From NCBI GenBank assembly GCA_009779595.1, contig WRDZ01000053.1, positions 1 to 5,193 of the forward strand: 5,193 nt of DNA, written 5' to 3'. Positions 1 through 5,193 of this stretch are shown one piece after another. The translations under genes were made by a program, and so were the position numbers. Source of the DNA: Alphaproteobacteria bacterium. GTDB lineage: Bacteria > Pseudomonadota > Alphaproteobacteria > WRDZ01. Numbering within the stretch: position 1 is the first letter of the stretch; every line of letters starts with the position of its first letter. The notes under the pieces are model-generated. The model was given only the letters and a program-made list of their open reading frames with translations. It searched no databases and had not been told where the DNA came from.

Positions 1-302
1 AGGGAAACTCCGACAATTATTTTAAACTGCTTATTAATACCTTTGTTCCGCGACAATACTATGTATATCGCGAATCCGGTCATCAAAAATAAATAGCCCA
101 CAGTAAACAAAGGATGTGGATTTTGAAGAATATATGTCAGCGCAAGGCCCGCGAGTGTCAACTGCACCGTCATACGGAGGCTGGCAACGATAAGCAACTT
201 GGTTTGGTCGACTTTGCACTTCTTCATTATGATGAGCACTACAATCAACAACAGGTAGATCAACGCGAACTGCCATATATTCAATGAGATGATCTCATTC
301 AC
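1..302 (-). CDS. fetB: FetB/UPF0014-family ABC transporter permease, N-terminal part
   Basis: One hundred codons of an inner-membrane permease of the UPF0014 family (FetB/YbbM), which with the ATPase FetA has been linked to iron export in E. coli. The frame starts at GTG 302, overlapping the yejF stop by 8 bases, and runs off the left edge. It reads NEIISLNIWQFALIYLLL, then a short basic loop KKCKVDQTK, the family core SLRMTVQLTLAGLALTYIL, then NPHPLFTVGYLFLMTGFAIY, and a second basic loop before the next helix. Three membrane segments are visible (about 8-28, 37-60, 65-84). The SLRMTVQL and NPHP motifs are those I know from Firmicutes-type members. The competing ATG frame on the same strand (276-34) encodes a polar, non-family sequence and is rejected. 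The gene is AT-rich (about 41% GC) unlike the rest of the operon, and no complete fetA lies beside it. Confidence 0.82.
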   Translation of the reverse strand, partial: MNEIISLNIWQFALIYLLLIVVLIIMKKCKVDQTKLLIVASLRMTVQLTLAGLALTYILQNPHPLFTVGYLFLMTGFAIYIVLSRNKGINKQFKIIVGVS

Positions 303-468
303 CCCGACTACCTCCCGAAAGCAATATGGTGTGATCGGCGTACGCTTCCGCATACGTTTTATTATGCGATACCACAATTAACGTGATACCTTTATCTTTG
401 CAGAAAGCCTTTACGTTGATCATCAATGCTTTTCCGGTCATTTCGTCCAGCGCGCTTGTTGGCTCGTC
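295..468 (-). other. Low-GC 3' segment of yejF, likely derived from fetA
   Basis: From about the second Walker B (Asp430, bases 468-466) to the stop, codon choice shifts (AAA for Lys in four of five cases, TTA, ATT and GGT appear) and GC falls to about 47% from about 60% just upstream. The encoded segment, SALDE followed by a helix, then GITLIVVSHNK and a short end, has the length and layout of the C-terminus of FetA (YbbL-type) ATPases, which in known fetAB operons sit just before fetB. The exact join cannot be fixed because the DEPTSALD motif is shared by both families. The assignment rests on recalled family patterns, not on an alignment. Confidence 0.55.
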
Positions 469-1755
469 CAGCACTATAAGCTTGGGGCGCAGCACCAGGG
501 CGCGGGCGATTGCTATGCGCTGGCGCTGCCCGCCCGAGAACTCGTGCGGATAACGGTCCAGTATCTTCGAATTCAGCCCAACCTGCTCCAACGCCTCTTC
601 GATGACCCGCTGCTTCTGCTGCATGGGCATTTTCGGATAGTGCACGTTCAGGCCCTCGCCGATGATGCGGCGCACCCTGAACCGCGGGTTTAAACTGCCG
701 AACGGGTCCTGGAACACTATCTGCATTTTCTTGCGCACGCTTTTTGGGAACCCGTTGCCCGGCATTTTGTTGCCGTCGAACACCACTTTGCCCTGCGAGG
801 GTATCAGCCCGATAAGCCCCAGGCCAAGCGTGGTCTTGCCGCACCCGCTTTCCCCGATGATGCCAACGGTTTCGCCGGCGCGTATGGTAAGGTCTATGTC
901 GTTGATTATCAGGGTCTTGCCGTACCTAAGCGAAAACCCCGTGGCTTCAAGCAGCGGAATGGCGTTGGGGTCCACCGGCCTTATTATCACGCTGGGGGCG
1001 ATGTTCAAAAGCTGCCTGCCGTAGCTTGTGCGCGGGCGGGTCATGATGGTATTGGCGGGCCCGTGCTCGATGATATGGCCGCTGCGCATGACAAGTATCC
1101 GGTCCGAGATTTTCCCCACGGCCTGCAAATCGTGCGAAATGAAGATGATGGCCAGCCCCAGGTCCTTGCGCAGCTGCAGGAACAGGTCCATTATCTGCCC
1201 GTGCAAAGCGCGGTCAAGAGCGGTCGTGGGCTCGTCTGCGATAAGTATGTCGGGGTTGCCGGCCAAAGCCATGGCTATCATCACGCGCTGGCGCTGGCCC
1301 CCCGACAGCTGGAACGGGTACGCGCCGGGGCGGTACTCAAGCTTGACCAGGTCGAACAGCTCGCGCAGCCGGGCCTTGGCAGCCTTGCCGCGCAGGCTGG
1401 TATTCAAGCTTATGCTTTCGCCTATCTGGCGCCCCACGGTGTGAAGCGGGTTCAGCGCGGACAAGGGCTCTTGGAACACGAAGCCTATCTTGCGCCCGCG
1501 GGCTTTGCGCAGGGCGTCCTTGTCTGTCAGAAGGTCGCGGCCGTAAAGCTTTATCTGGCCGCTTACGTCCGCGTACTGCAGAAGCTTCAGCATGGACATG
1601 GCGGTCACCGACTTGCCCGAACCGCTTTCGCCCACGATGCCCAAAGTTTCTTTCTGGTTCAGGTCGAAGCTTATGCCGCGCACAACCTTGCGGCCCCTGA
1701 ACGAAATCACCAGGTCCTTGACCGACAGTATGGGCCCTGTCATCTGTGCTGTCAT
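295..1755 (-). CDS. yejF: YejF-like ATPase with two nucleotide-binding domains; 3' end probably chimeric with a FetA tail
   Basis: This 486-residue cytoplasmic protein carries two fused ABC ATPase domains that power the YejBE channel. Domain 1: Walker A GESGSGKS (42-49), Q-loop Gln95, signature LSGGQ (150-154), Walker B ILIADEP (170-176), D-loop TALD, H-loop His208, then the oligopeptide-family tail with HGPANTI and RTSYGRQLL. Domain 2: Walker A GESGCGKT (301-308), Q-loop Gln349, signature FSGGQ (406-410), Walker B LIVLDEP (426-432), H-loop His464. ATG at 1755 has a strong AAGGAGG 5 bases before it and overlaps the yejE stop. The protein is about 40 residues shorter than E. coli YejF (529), and the loss is at the C-terminus. 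After SALDE (434-438) the usual VQxQI stretch is missing, the H-loop reads SHNK rather than SHDL, and the chain ends at ILLSGGSRGE without the normal tail. GC falls at the same place. The last 50 or so residues look like FetA. All catalytic motifs are nonetheless present. Confidence 0.9.
   Translation of the reverse strand: MTAQMTGPILSVKDLVISFRGRKVVRGISFDLNQKETLGIVGESGSGKSVTAMSMLKLLQYADVSGQIKLYGRDLLTDKDALRKARGRKIGFVFQEPLSALNPLHTVGRQIGESISLNTSLRGKAAKARLRELFDLVKLEYRPGAYPFQLSGGQRQRVMIAMALAGNPDILIADEPTTALDRALHGQIMDLFLQLRKDLGLAIIFISHDLQAVGKISDRILVMRSGHIIEHGPANTIMTRPRTSYGRQLLNIAPSVIIRPVDPNAIPLLEATGFSLRYGKTLIINDIDLTIRAGETVGIIGESGCGKTTLGLGLIGLIPSQGKVVFDGNKMPGNGFPKSVRKKMQIVFQDPFGSLNPRFRVRRIIGEGLNVHYPKMPMQQKQRVIEEALEQVGLNSKILDRYPHEFSGGQRQRIAIARALVLRPKLIVLDEPTSALDEMTGKALMINVKAFCKDKGITLIVVSHNKTYAEAYADHTILLSGGSRGE
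311..316 (-). promoter_or_regulatory. Ribosome binding site of fetB
   Basis: GGGAGG on the coding strand, 8 bases before the GTG at 302 and inside the last codons of yejF. It supports GTG as the fetB start. The ATG four bases further on is in another frame that stops after five codons. Confidence 0.75.
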
Positions 1756-2726
1756 TGGCGCCTCCTTGGGTCAAGGCGTGTGCGCAGCCCGTCGCCTATG
1801 AACACCAGGCTGGACAGCAGAAGGCTAAGCACCCCGAAGACCGACAGCCCTATCCACGGAGCGTGCAGGTTGTCCTTGCCCTGCTTTATCATGTCGCCCA
1901 GCGACGGCTGGCCCGGCGGCAAACCGAAGCCCAGGAAGTCCAGCGCCGCCAAAGCCGTTATCCCGCCGCACAGAATGAACGGCATGTACGCCATGGCAGC
2001 CACGCACGCGTTGGGCAGTATGTGGCGGGTCATTATGGAAAAGTCCGACACCCCCATTGCGCGGGCCGCGGTTATGTACTCCATCTTGCGCACCTTAAGG
2101 AATTCGGCGCGCACAACCGGGACCAGCGACGTCCACGAGAACAGCAGCATCACGGCCAGCAGGGTGCCGAACGACGGCCTTATCATCGAGTACACTATTA
2201 TCAGCACGAACAGCTGCGGCATGCCGGTATAGACCTCGATGAACCGCTGGGTCAGAAGGTCGACCTTGCCGCCGAAATAGCCCTGGGCCGCGCCCGCGAA
2301 TATCCCGATGGCCGAAGACAGCGCGGTAAGTATCACCCCGAACAGCAGCGACACGCGCAGCCCGTACAGCAATCTGGCCAGCACGTCGCGCCCCATGTCG
2401 TCCGTGCCCAGCCAGTTTGTAAGGCTTGGCCGCGACGGGTTGGCCGTGGCATAGTTTATCGTGGAATACCCGAACCTTATCGGAGCGTCGATTATGAACC
2501 CGTCCTGCTTTATGGACTGCCGCACGAACGGGTCCGTGAAATCTGCCGTGGTCGGCAGCTGCCCGGTGAAGATGTTCTCGGCATGGTCGCGCAGCATGGG
2601 GAAGTACGCCCGGCCGTTAAAATACACCAGCAGCGGCCGCTCGTTTGCCAGCACCGGAGCCATGAACGCAAGCCCCGCAAGGCACAGTAAAATCCAGACC
2701 GAAACCGCGAACCTTTTCTTCTTCAT
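1752..2726 (-). CDS. yejE: YejE-like peptide ABC transporter inner-membrane permease
   Basis: This 324-residue protein is the second channel subunit of the Yej importer (E. coli YejE is about 341). It has a basic start and an N-terminal membrane helix (about residues 5-25), then a periplasmic region with FNGRAYFP and FGYSTINY, the GTDDMGRDVLARLLYG motif (107-122) shared by DppC/OppC-type permeases, membrane segments near 124-148, 170-195, 245-266 and 291-311, and the EAA loop (about 216-239, EYITAARAMGVSDFSI) that contacts the ATPase. I chose ATG at 2726, giving MKKKRFAVSV. A TTG at 2768 in frame would add 14 residues encoded by the inserted element and without family support. The start lies directly against the element, and its own ribosome site (GGGAC, about 10 bases upstream) is poor. 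The original start was probably one codon longer (ATG ATG AAG AAG). The stop overlaps the yejF start as ATGA. Confidence 0.94.
   Translation of the reverse strand: MKKKRFAVSVWILLCLAGLAFMAPVLANERPLLVYFNGRAYFPMLRDHAENIFTGQLPTTADFTDPFVRQSIKQDGFIIDAPIRFGYSTINYATANPSRPSLTNWLGTDDMGRDVLARLLYGLRVSLLFGVILTALSSAIGIFAGAAQGYFGGKVDLLTQRFIEVYTGMPQLFVLIIVYSMIRPSFGTLLAVMLLFSWTSLVPVVRAEFLKVRKMEYITAARAMGVSDFSIMTRHILPNACVAAMAYMPFILCGGITALAALDFLGFGLPPGQPSLGDMIKQGKDNLHAPWIGLSVFGVLSLLLSSLVFIGDGLRTRLDPRRRQ
1761..1767 (-). promoter_or_regulatory. Strong ribosome binding site of yejF
   Basis: AAGGAGG on the coding strand, 5 bases before the ATG at 1755 and lying within the last codons of yejE. It decides for Met1 over Met5 as the yejF start. 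Confidence 0.85.
2721..2726. repeat. Direct repeat, left copy (putative target-site duplication)
   Basis: CTTCAT on the plus strand, ATGAAG on the coding strand. This copy supplies the first two codons (Met-Lys) of the present yejE. It matches 2948-2953 exactly and the flanking bases on either side differ, which sets the repeat at 6 bp. Confidence 0.65.
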
Positions 2727-2755
2727 GGCTTTGTCCCATAAAAGCGTGTTTTCAT
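2723..2755 (-). promoter_or_regulatory. Possible internal start: 10-codon leader before yejE with GGGGCGG ribosome site
   Basis: Inside the 77-codon frame an internal ATG at 2755 is preceded by the purine-rich GGGGCGG and encodes MKTRFYGTKP before the TGA that overlaps the yejE ATG. If ribosomes load here they would terminate on the yejE start and could reinitiate, which would compensate for the weak ribosome site directly before yejE. This is inference from spacing and sequence only. Confidence 0.3.
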
Positions 2756-2956
2756 CTGTCCGCCCCAAAAACTATATTGCAACAGCCTGCCGCGAAGCGG
2801 CTCCGCCAGGCGGTCCGCAGGACACGCGCGTCCGCCCGCCCATAGGCGGCGCGCGCCGCTCGCTTTTCGGCTCGCTTTGGCGCTTGCCGGGCGGACTGCG
2901 CTTGCCCGTAACATTGGATAAACCTCTCTTTTATGGAACAAAGCACCCTTCATCAT
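2723..2956 (-). CDS. 77-residue ORF through the inserted element, start and stop both overlapping neighbours
   Basis: This frame opens at the ATG that overlaps the yejB stop as ATGA, runs through the entire element without a stop, and closes with a TGA that overlaps the present yejE ATG, again as ATGA. The predicted protein begins MMKGALFHKREVYPMLR, is rich in Arg, Ala and Gly, and ends MKTRFYGTKP; I recognise no domain. The first codons (ATG ATG AAG) are probably the original yejE start, so this looks like a by-product of insertion rather than an old gene. Its likely use is to carry ribosomes from yejB to yejE by termination and reinitiation. Whether the peptide itself accumulates is unknown, and one of the two other frames is also open for about 64 codons, as GC-rich DNA often is. 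I hold the reading frame as certain and a functional protein as unlikely. Confidence 0.35.
   Translation of the reverse strand: MMKGALFHKREVYPMLRASAVRPASAKASRKASGARRLWAGGRACPADRLAEPLRGRLLQYSFWGGQMKTRFYGTKP
2728..2743. repeat. Terminal inverted repeat, left end of element
   Basis: GCTTTGTCCCATAAAA, inverted relative to 2929-2944 with one mismatch. It lies immediately upstream of the yejE start codon, so it also forms the local 5' context for yejE translation. Confidence 0.75.
2846..2859. repeat. Perfect GC palindrome inside the element
   Basis: GCGGCGCGCGCCGC is a perfect 14-base palindrome. Just beside it, CCGCC-CATA-GGCGG (from about 2836) can form a 5-bp stem with a 4-base loop, and GCGCG/CGCGC arms can extend this across a bulge. 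In the mRNA between yejB and yejE such structures could pause ribosomes or protect RNA ends. There is no U-run after them on the coding strand, so a classic terminator is not supported. Confidence 0.6.
2929..2944. repeat. Terminal inverted repeat, right end of element
   Basis: TTTTATGGAACAAAGC, the inverted partner of 2728-2743 (15 of 16 positions). It lies a few bases after the yejB stop codon in the direction of transcription. Confidence 0.75.
2948..2953. repeat. Direct repeat, right copy (putative target-site duplication)
   Basis: CTTCAT on the plus strand, ATGAAG on the coding strand. This copy overlaps the last base of the yejB stop and lies just after the ATG at 2956. Together with 2721-2726 it brackets the palindromic element. 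Confidence 0.65.
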
Positions 2957-4023
2957 CGCCGCGCCTCCGAAAAATCTATGCGCGGGTCGACCAGGTGGTA
3001 AATGATGTCGCTTACCAGGTTCAGCACCAGCCCTATCAGCGTGAATATGTACAGCGTGCCGAACATCACCGGATAATCGCGCGTGGTGACCGCGGTAAAG
3101 CCCAGCAGCCCTATGCCGTCCAGCGAGAACATGACTTCGATAAGCACCGAACCCGTGAACAGCATGCCCACCAATACCGCCGGGAATCCGGCGATGACTA
3201 TCAGCATGGCGTTGCGGAATATGTGGCCCAGCAGGATGCGCGGCTGTGACGCCCCTTTGGCCCGCGCGGTCAGCACATATGCCTTGTTCATCTCTTCCAA
3301 AAACGAGTTCTTGGTCAGCATTGTAAGGCTTGCAAGGCCCCCCATGGTCAGCGAAATCACGGGCAGCGCCATGTGCCACAGCACGTCTTTTACCTTGCCC
3401 CACAGCGGCATCTCGTCGAATCCATAGCTTGTAAGGCCGCGCAGCGGGAACCACGACAGATAGGACCCTCCCGCGAATATCGTGATAAGGAATATGGCCA
3501 CCAGGAACGACGGCACCGCGTACGCGGTCACCACCGCCAGGCTGCTGTACCTGTCGAATCTTGACCCGTTCTTCACGGCCTTGGCAATGCCAAGCGGTAT
3601 GGCGATAAGGTATATCAGTAAAGTGCTGCCCGCGCCCAGGGCTATGGACACCGGCAGTTTCGAGATTATCAGCCCTGTGACCGGCTCGTTGGTGTAGAAG
3701 CTTTGCCCGAAATCGAACACGGCGTAGTTCCTTACCATCAGGGCGAACCGTTGCAGCGGCGGCTTGTCGAACCCGAACTGCTTCTTAAGCTCTTGTATGA
3801 ACTGTTCGTCCAGGCCCTGCGCCCCCTGATAGTCGGACTGCAGGGTTTCGCCCGTGGTGCCCGATATGCGGTTGGCCATGGCCGACTCGGTGTTCGCGGC
3901 GCGCAGCATCATGCGCTCGACCGGGCCGCCTGGAGCCATCTGCACCAGCGCGAAGTTCAGCGCCATTATCAGCAGCAGGGTCAGCGGTATCAGCAGCAGC
4001 CTTTTCAATACGTACAGTTTCAT
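2953..4023 (-). CDS. yejB: YejB-like peptide ABC transporter inner-membrane permease
   Basis: This 356-residue protein is close in length to E. coli YejB (about 364) and matches it along its whole length. It forms one half of the membrane channel of the Yej peptide importer. Visible features are an N-terminal membrane helix (about residues 8-29), the conserved VQMAPGGPVE after it, a periplasmic loop with GFDKP (84-88) and FDFGQSF (103-109), further hydrophobic segments near 127-150, 163-186, 217-236, 271-298 and 318-345, the cytoplasmic EAA loop that docks on the ATPase (about 250-267, LTARAKGASQPRILLG), and the family end LVDPRIDF. I chose ATG at 4023 because it gives MKLYVLKRLL, the standard start, and overlaps the upstream stop as ATGA with a weak GGTGGG ribosome site 4 bases before it. 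An extension upstream would add 18 residues with no family match. Its stop overlaps the ATG that opens the frame inside the inserted element. Confidence 0.95.
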   Translation of the reverse strand: MKLYVLKRLLLIPLTLLLIMALNFALVQMAPGGPVERMMLRAANTESAMANRISGTTGETLQSDYQGAQGLDEQFIQELKKQFGFDKPPLQRFALMVRNYAVFDFGQSFYTNEPVTGLIISKLPVSIALGAGSTLLIYLIAIPLGIAKAVKNGSRFDRYSSLAVVTAYAVPSFLVAIFLITIFAGGSYLSWFPLRGLTSYGFDEMPLWGKVKDVLWHMALPVISLTMGGLASLTMLTKNSFLEEMNKAYVLTARAKGASQPRILLGHIFRNAMLIVIAGFPAVLVGMLFTGSVLIEVMFSLDGIGLLGFTAVTTRDYPVMFGTLYIFTLIGLVLNLVSDIIYHLVDPRIDFSEARR

Positions 4024-5193
4024 CTGGCCCACCATATGTTCAAGTCCGTGCCCTGCAGCGGAGTCCTGTCCGGCCACGCAAGCTTCTGCGTATCCACGAC
4101 CATGCGCGTAAGCGGCAGGTACCAGTGCGGGATTACATAGTGCCCGAACGTCAGCGCCCTGTCCAGCGCCCGCGTGGCCGCGACAAGGTCATCAAAGGTT
4201 TCCGCGCTTATCACGTGCCTGATAAGGTCGTCGACCGCAGCCGACCTTATGCCCGCCACATTGAAGGTGTTGGGGATATCCGCCGCGGCCGACCCGAAGA
4301 ACACGTTAAGCTCGGGCCCCGGGGCAAGCGACATCGGCCAGAGGAAAGCGGTCATCGCAAAGTTATGGTTGTCTATCCGCTGCCTGTAGATTATCGGGTC
4401 AAGCGTGCGCACCCTTGCATTGACCCCCAGCTTCCTCAGGTTCCGGATGAACGGCAGGGTTATGCGCTCCCACGCGGCGCCCATGCCCATGTCCAGCAGG
4501 ATTTCGAACTCCATGGCCTGTCCGTTCTGGTCGCGCAGAACCCTGTCCGCGCCAACCGTCCACCCGGCTTCTTCAAGCAAGGCCAGGGCTTTGATAAGGT
4601 TTTCGCGCGGATAGCCGCTGCCGTCCGTCACAGGAGCCACATACGCCGGGCCGAAGGCTTCCGGCGGCAGCGCGGCGCGGTGGCGTTCCAGAAGCCTCAG
4701 CTCTTTGCCGGCCGGCTTGCCCGTGGCCGCCATGTACGAGTTCGAGAAATAGCTGTTGGCCCGTATGTACGAATCGCTGAACAGCGTCCTGTTCGTCCAT
4801 TCGAAATCCAGCGCATAGCCCAGCGCGCGCCGCACCCTCGGGTCGCTGAAAATCGGCAGGCGGGTGTTGAACACGAACCCCTGCATGCCGCTTGGCCGTC
4901 CGTGGGGGAACTCGACCTTCTCAAGCGGGCTGATGTCGCCGCCGTACGAATGGGCCCATTTCTTCGCCTCGTTCTCCACGCGCAAATCGAACGCCCCGGC
5001 GCGCAAGGCCTGCACCGCCACGGTCGAGTCGCGGTAATAATCGTACCTTATGCTGTCGAAATTGTTGTGCCCGCGGTTCACCATAAGGTCCCTGCCCCAG
5101 TAATCCGGGTCCCTGGCATAGGTTATGGATTTGCCCGCATTGACCGACCGTATTATATACGGCCCGCTTGACACGGGGGTTTCCAGCGTGGTG
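4020..5193 (-). CDS. yejA: YejA-like peptide ABC transporter solute-binding protein (family 5), C-terminal part
   Basis: This is the C-terminal 390 residues of a periplasmic extracellular solute-binding protein of family 5 (SBP_bac_5, YejA branch), which would capture oligopeptides and hand them to the YejBE permease. The frame is open through the right edge, reading TTLETPVSSGPY at the edge, so the start and any signal peptide are outside the window; E. coli YejA is roughly 600 residues. Visible family features are the SGPY turn followed by a YARDPDYWG stretch, the FNTRLPIFSDPRVRRALGYA segment typical of family 5, the YFSNSYMAATGKPAG region characteristic of YejA, and the LLEEAGW repeat region. 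The C-terminus ends in NIWWAR. The GTG at 5174 lies inside the conserved domain and is not the real start. The stop codon overlaps the yejB start as ATGA. The call rests on recalled family resemblance and on the gene order yejA-B-E-F. The substrate is inferred from family. Confidence 0.88.
   Translation of the reverse strand, partial: TTLETPVSSGPYIIRSVNAGKSITYARDPDYWGRDLMVNRGHNNFDSIRYDYYRDSTVAVQALRAGAFDLRVENEAKKWAHSYGGDISPLEKVEFPHGRPSGMQGFVFNTRLPIFSDPRVRRALGYALDFEWTNRTLFSDSYIRANSYFSNSYMAATGKPAGKELRLLERHRAALPPEAFGPAYVAPVTDGSGYPRENLIKALALLEEAGWTVGADRVLRDQNGQAMEFEILLDMGMGAAWERITLPFIRNLRKLGVNARVRTLDPIIYRQRIDNHNFAMTAFLWPMSLAPGPELNVFFGSAAADIPNTFNVAGIRSAAVDDLIRHVISAETFDDLVAATRALDRALTFGHYVIPHWYLPLTRMVVDTQKLAWPDRTPLQGTDLNIWWAR

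Larger units (their letters stand above)
2727..2947. mobile_element. MITE-like palindromic insertion between yejB and yejE
   Basis: A 221-bp block separates two genes that would normally abut. Its ends are inverted repeats: 2728-2743 reads GCTTTGTCCCATAAAA, and the complement of 2929-2944 reads GCTTTGTTCCATAAAA (15 of 16 identical); similarity extends outward to the terminal GG with a 2-base length difference, and weakly inward. It is flanked by a direct repeat CTTCAT (plus strand) at 2721-2726 and 2948-2953, consistent with a 6-bp target duplication. The interior is GC-rich and full of short palindromes. No transposase is encoded, so it would be non-autonomous. Deleting the element and one repeat copy restores a 4-base ATGA overlap of yejB and yejE, as at the neighbouring yejA-yejB and yejE-yejF junctions, which is strong internal support for insertion. 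I cannot assign it to a named family. Its style recalls the palindromic elements of Rickettsiales, but I do not claim that identity. Confidence 0.72.

Noticed and set aside
34..276. Minus-strand ATG frame of 80 codons at the left end
   Set aside because: It overlaps the GTG-initiated fetB frame, which has a ribosome site, membrane helices and UPF0014 family motifs; the 80-codon product is polar and has no family resemblance.
1063..2232. Long plus-strand open frame (389 codons) and similar ones at 1746-2690 and 4125-5171
   Set aside because: They lie opposite yej genes whose family matches are unmistakable, their products are Arg/His/Gln-rich without recognisable domains or membrane segments, and such antisense frames are expected opposite GC-rich genes with biased codon use.
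2727..2768. TTG start for yejE 14 codons upstream
   Set aside because: The added residues are encoded by the inserted element, and the ATG at 2726 gives the expected Lys-rich start directly before the first membrane helix.
2840..2870. Rho-independent terminator between yejB and yejE
   Set aside because: The stems are GC-rich but no run of U follows on the coding strand, and the genes downstream belong to the same transporter.
2727..2947. Identity with a named Rickettsia palindromic element
   Set aside because: The style is similar (palindromic, open frame through it), but I cannot match the sequence to a known family, and the presence of a target duplication and terminal inverted repeats points to a MITE-like origin instead.
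1..5193. CRISPR array, tRNA or rRNA genes
   Set aside because: No regularly spaced repeats and no tRNA- or rRNA-like stretches were seen; almost all bases are accounted for by overlapping coding frames.

Overview
The window reads as one minus-strand operon for a YejABEF-type ABC peptide importer (the family that takes up oligopeptides and, in E. coli, microcin C), followed at its downstream (left) end by the start of a second transporter. In transcription order, right to left: the C-terminal two thirds of a YejA-like solute-binding protein (5193-4020), permease yejB (4023-2953), a small palindromic mobile element carrying an open reading frame (2727-2947), permease yejE (2726-1752), the two-domain ATPase yejF (1755-295), and the first 100 codons of a FetB/UPF0014-family permease (302-1, running off the left edge). 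Every junction is a stop/start overlap, so translation is probably coupled along the whole unit. No gene is supported on the plus strand, and I see no promoter or terminator inside the window.

The protein sequences of YejA, YejB, YejE and most of YejF look proteobacterial, with an alphaproteobacterial flavour, and this part is GC-rich (about 60% by hand count for 481-780) yet uses ATA and CTT codons freely. I would guess an alphaproteobacterium, with low certainty. The left end differs: about 47% GC at 301-480 and 41% at 1-300, and the FetB there resembles Firmicutes-type members of its family.

Two things stand out. First, the yejB-yejE junction carries a 221-bp MITE-like insertion with inverted ends and a 6-bp direct repeat (ATGAAG on the coding strand). 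That repeat contains the start codon of yejE. Removing the element and one repeat copy recreates a clean ATGA overlap between yejB and yejE. With the element in place, the upstream ATG opens a 77-codon frame through the element that ends in a new ATGA overlap with the restored yejE start. Second, yejF appears chimeric. After the second Walker B/D-loop (residues about 430-438, near base 442-468), the protein stops looking like an oligopeptide-family ATPase, loses its usual C-terminal tail, drops in GC, and looks like the tail of a FetA ATPase, the normal partner encoded just upstream of fetB. Either a recombination fused yejF to a fetAB operon at a conserved motif, or the contig is misassembled at that motif.
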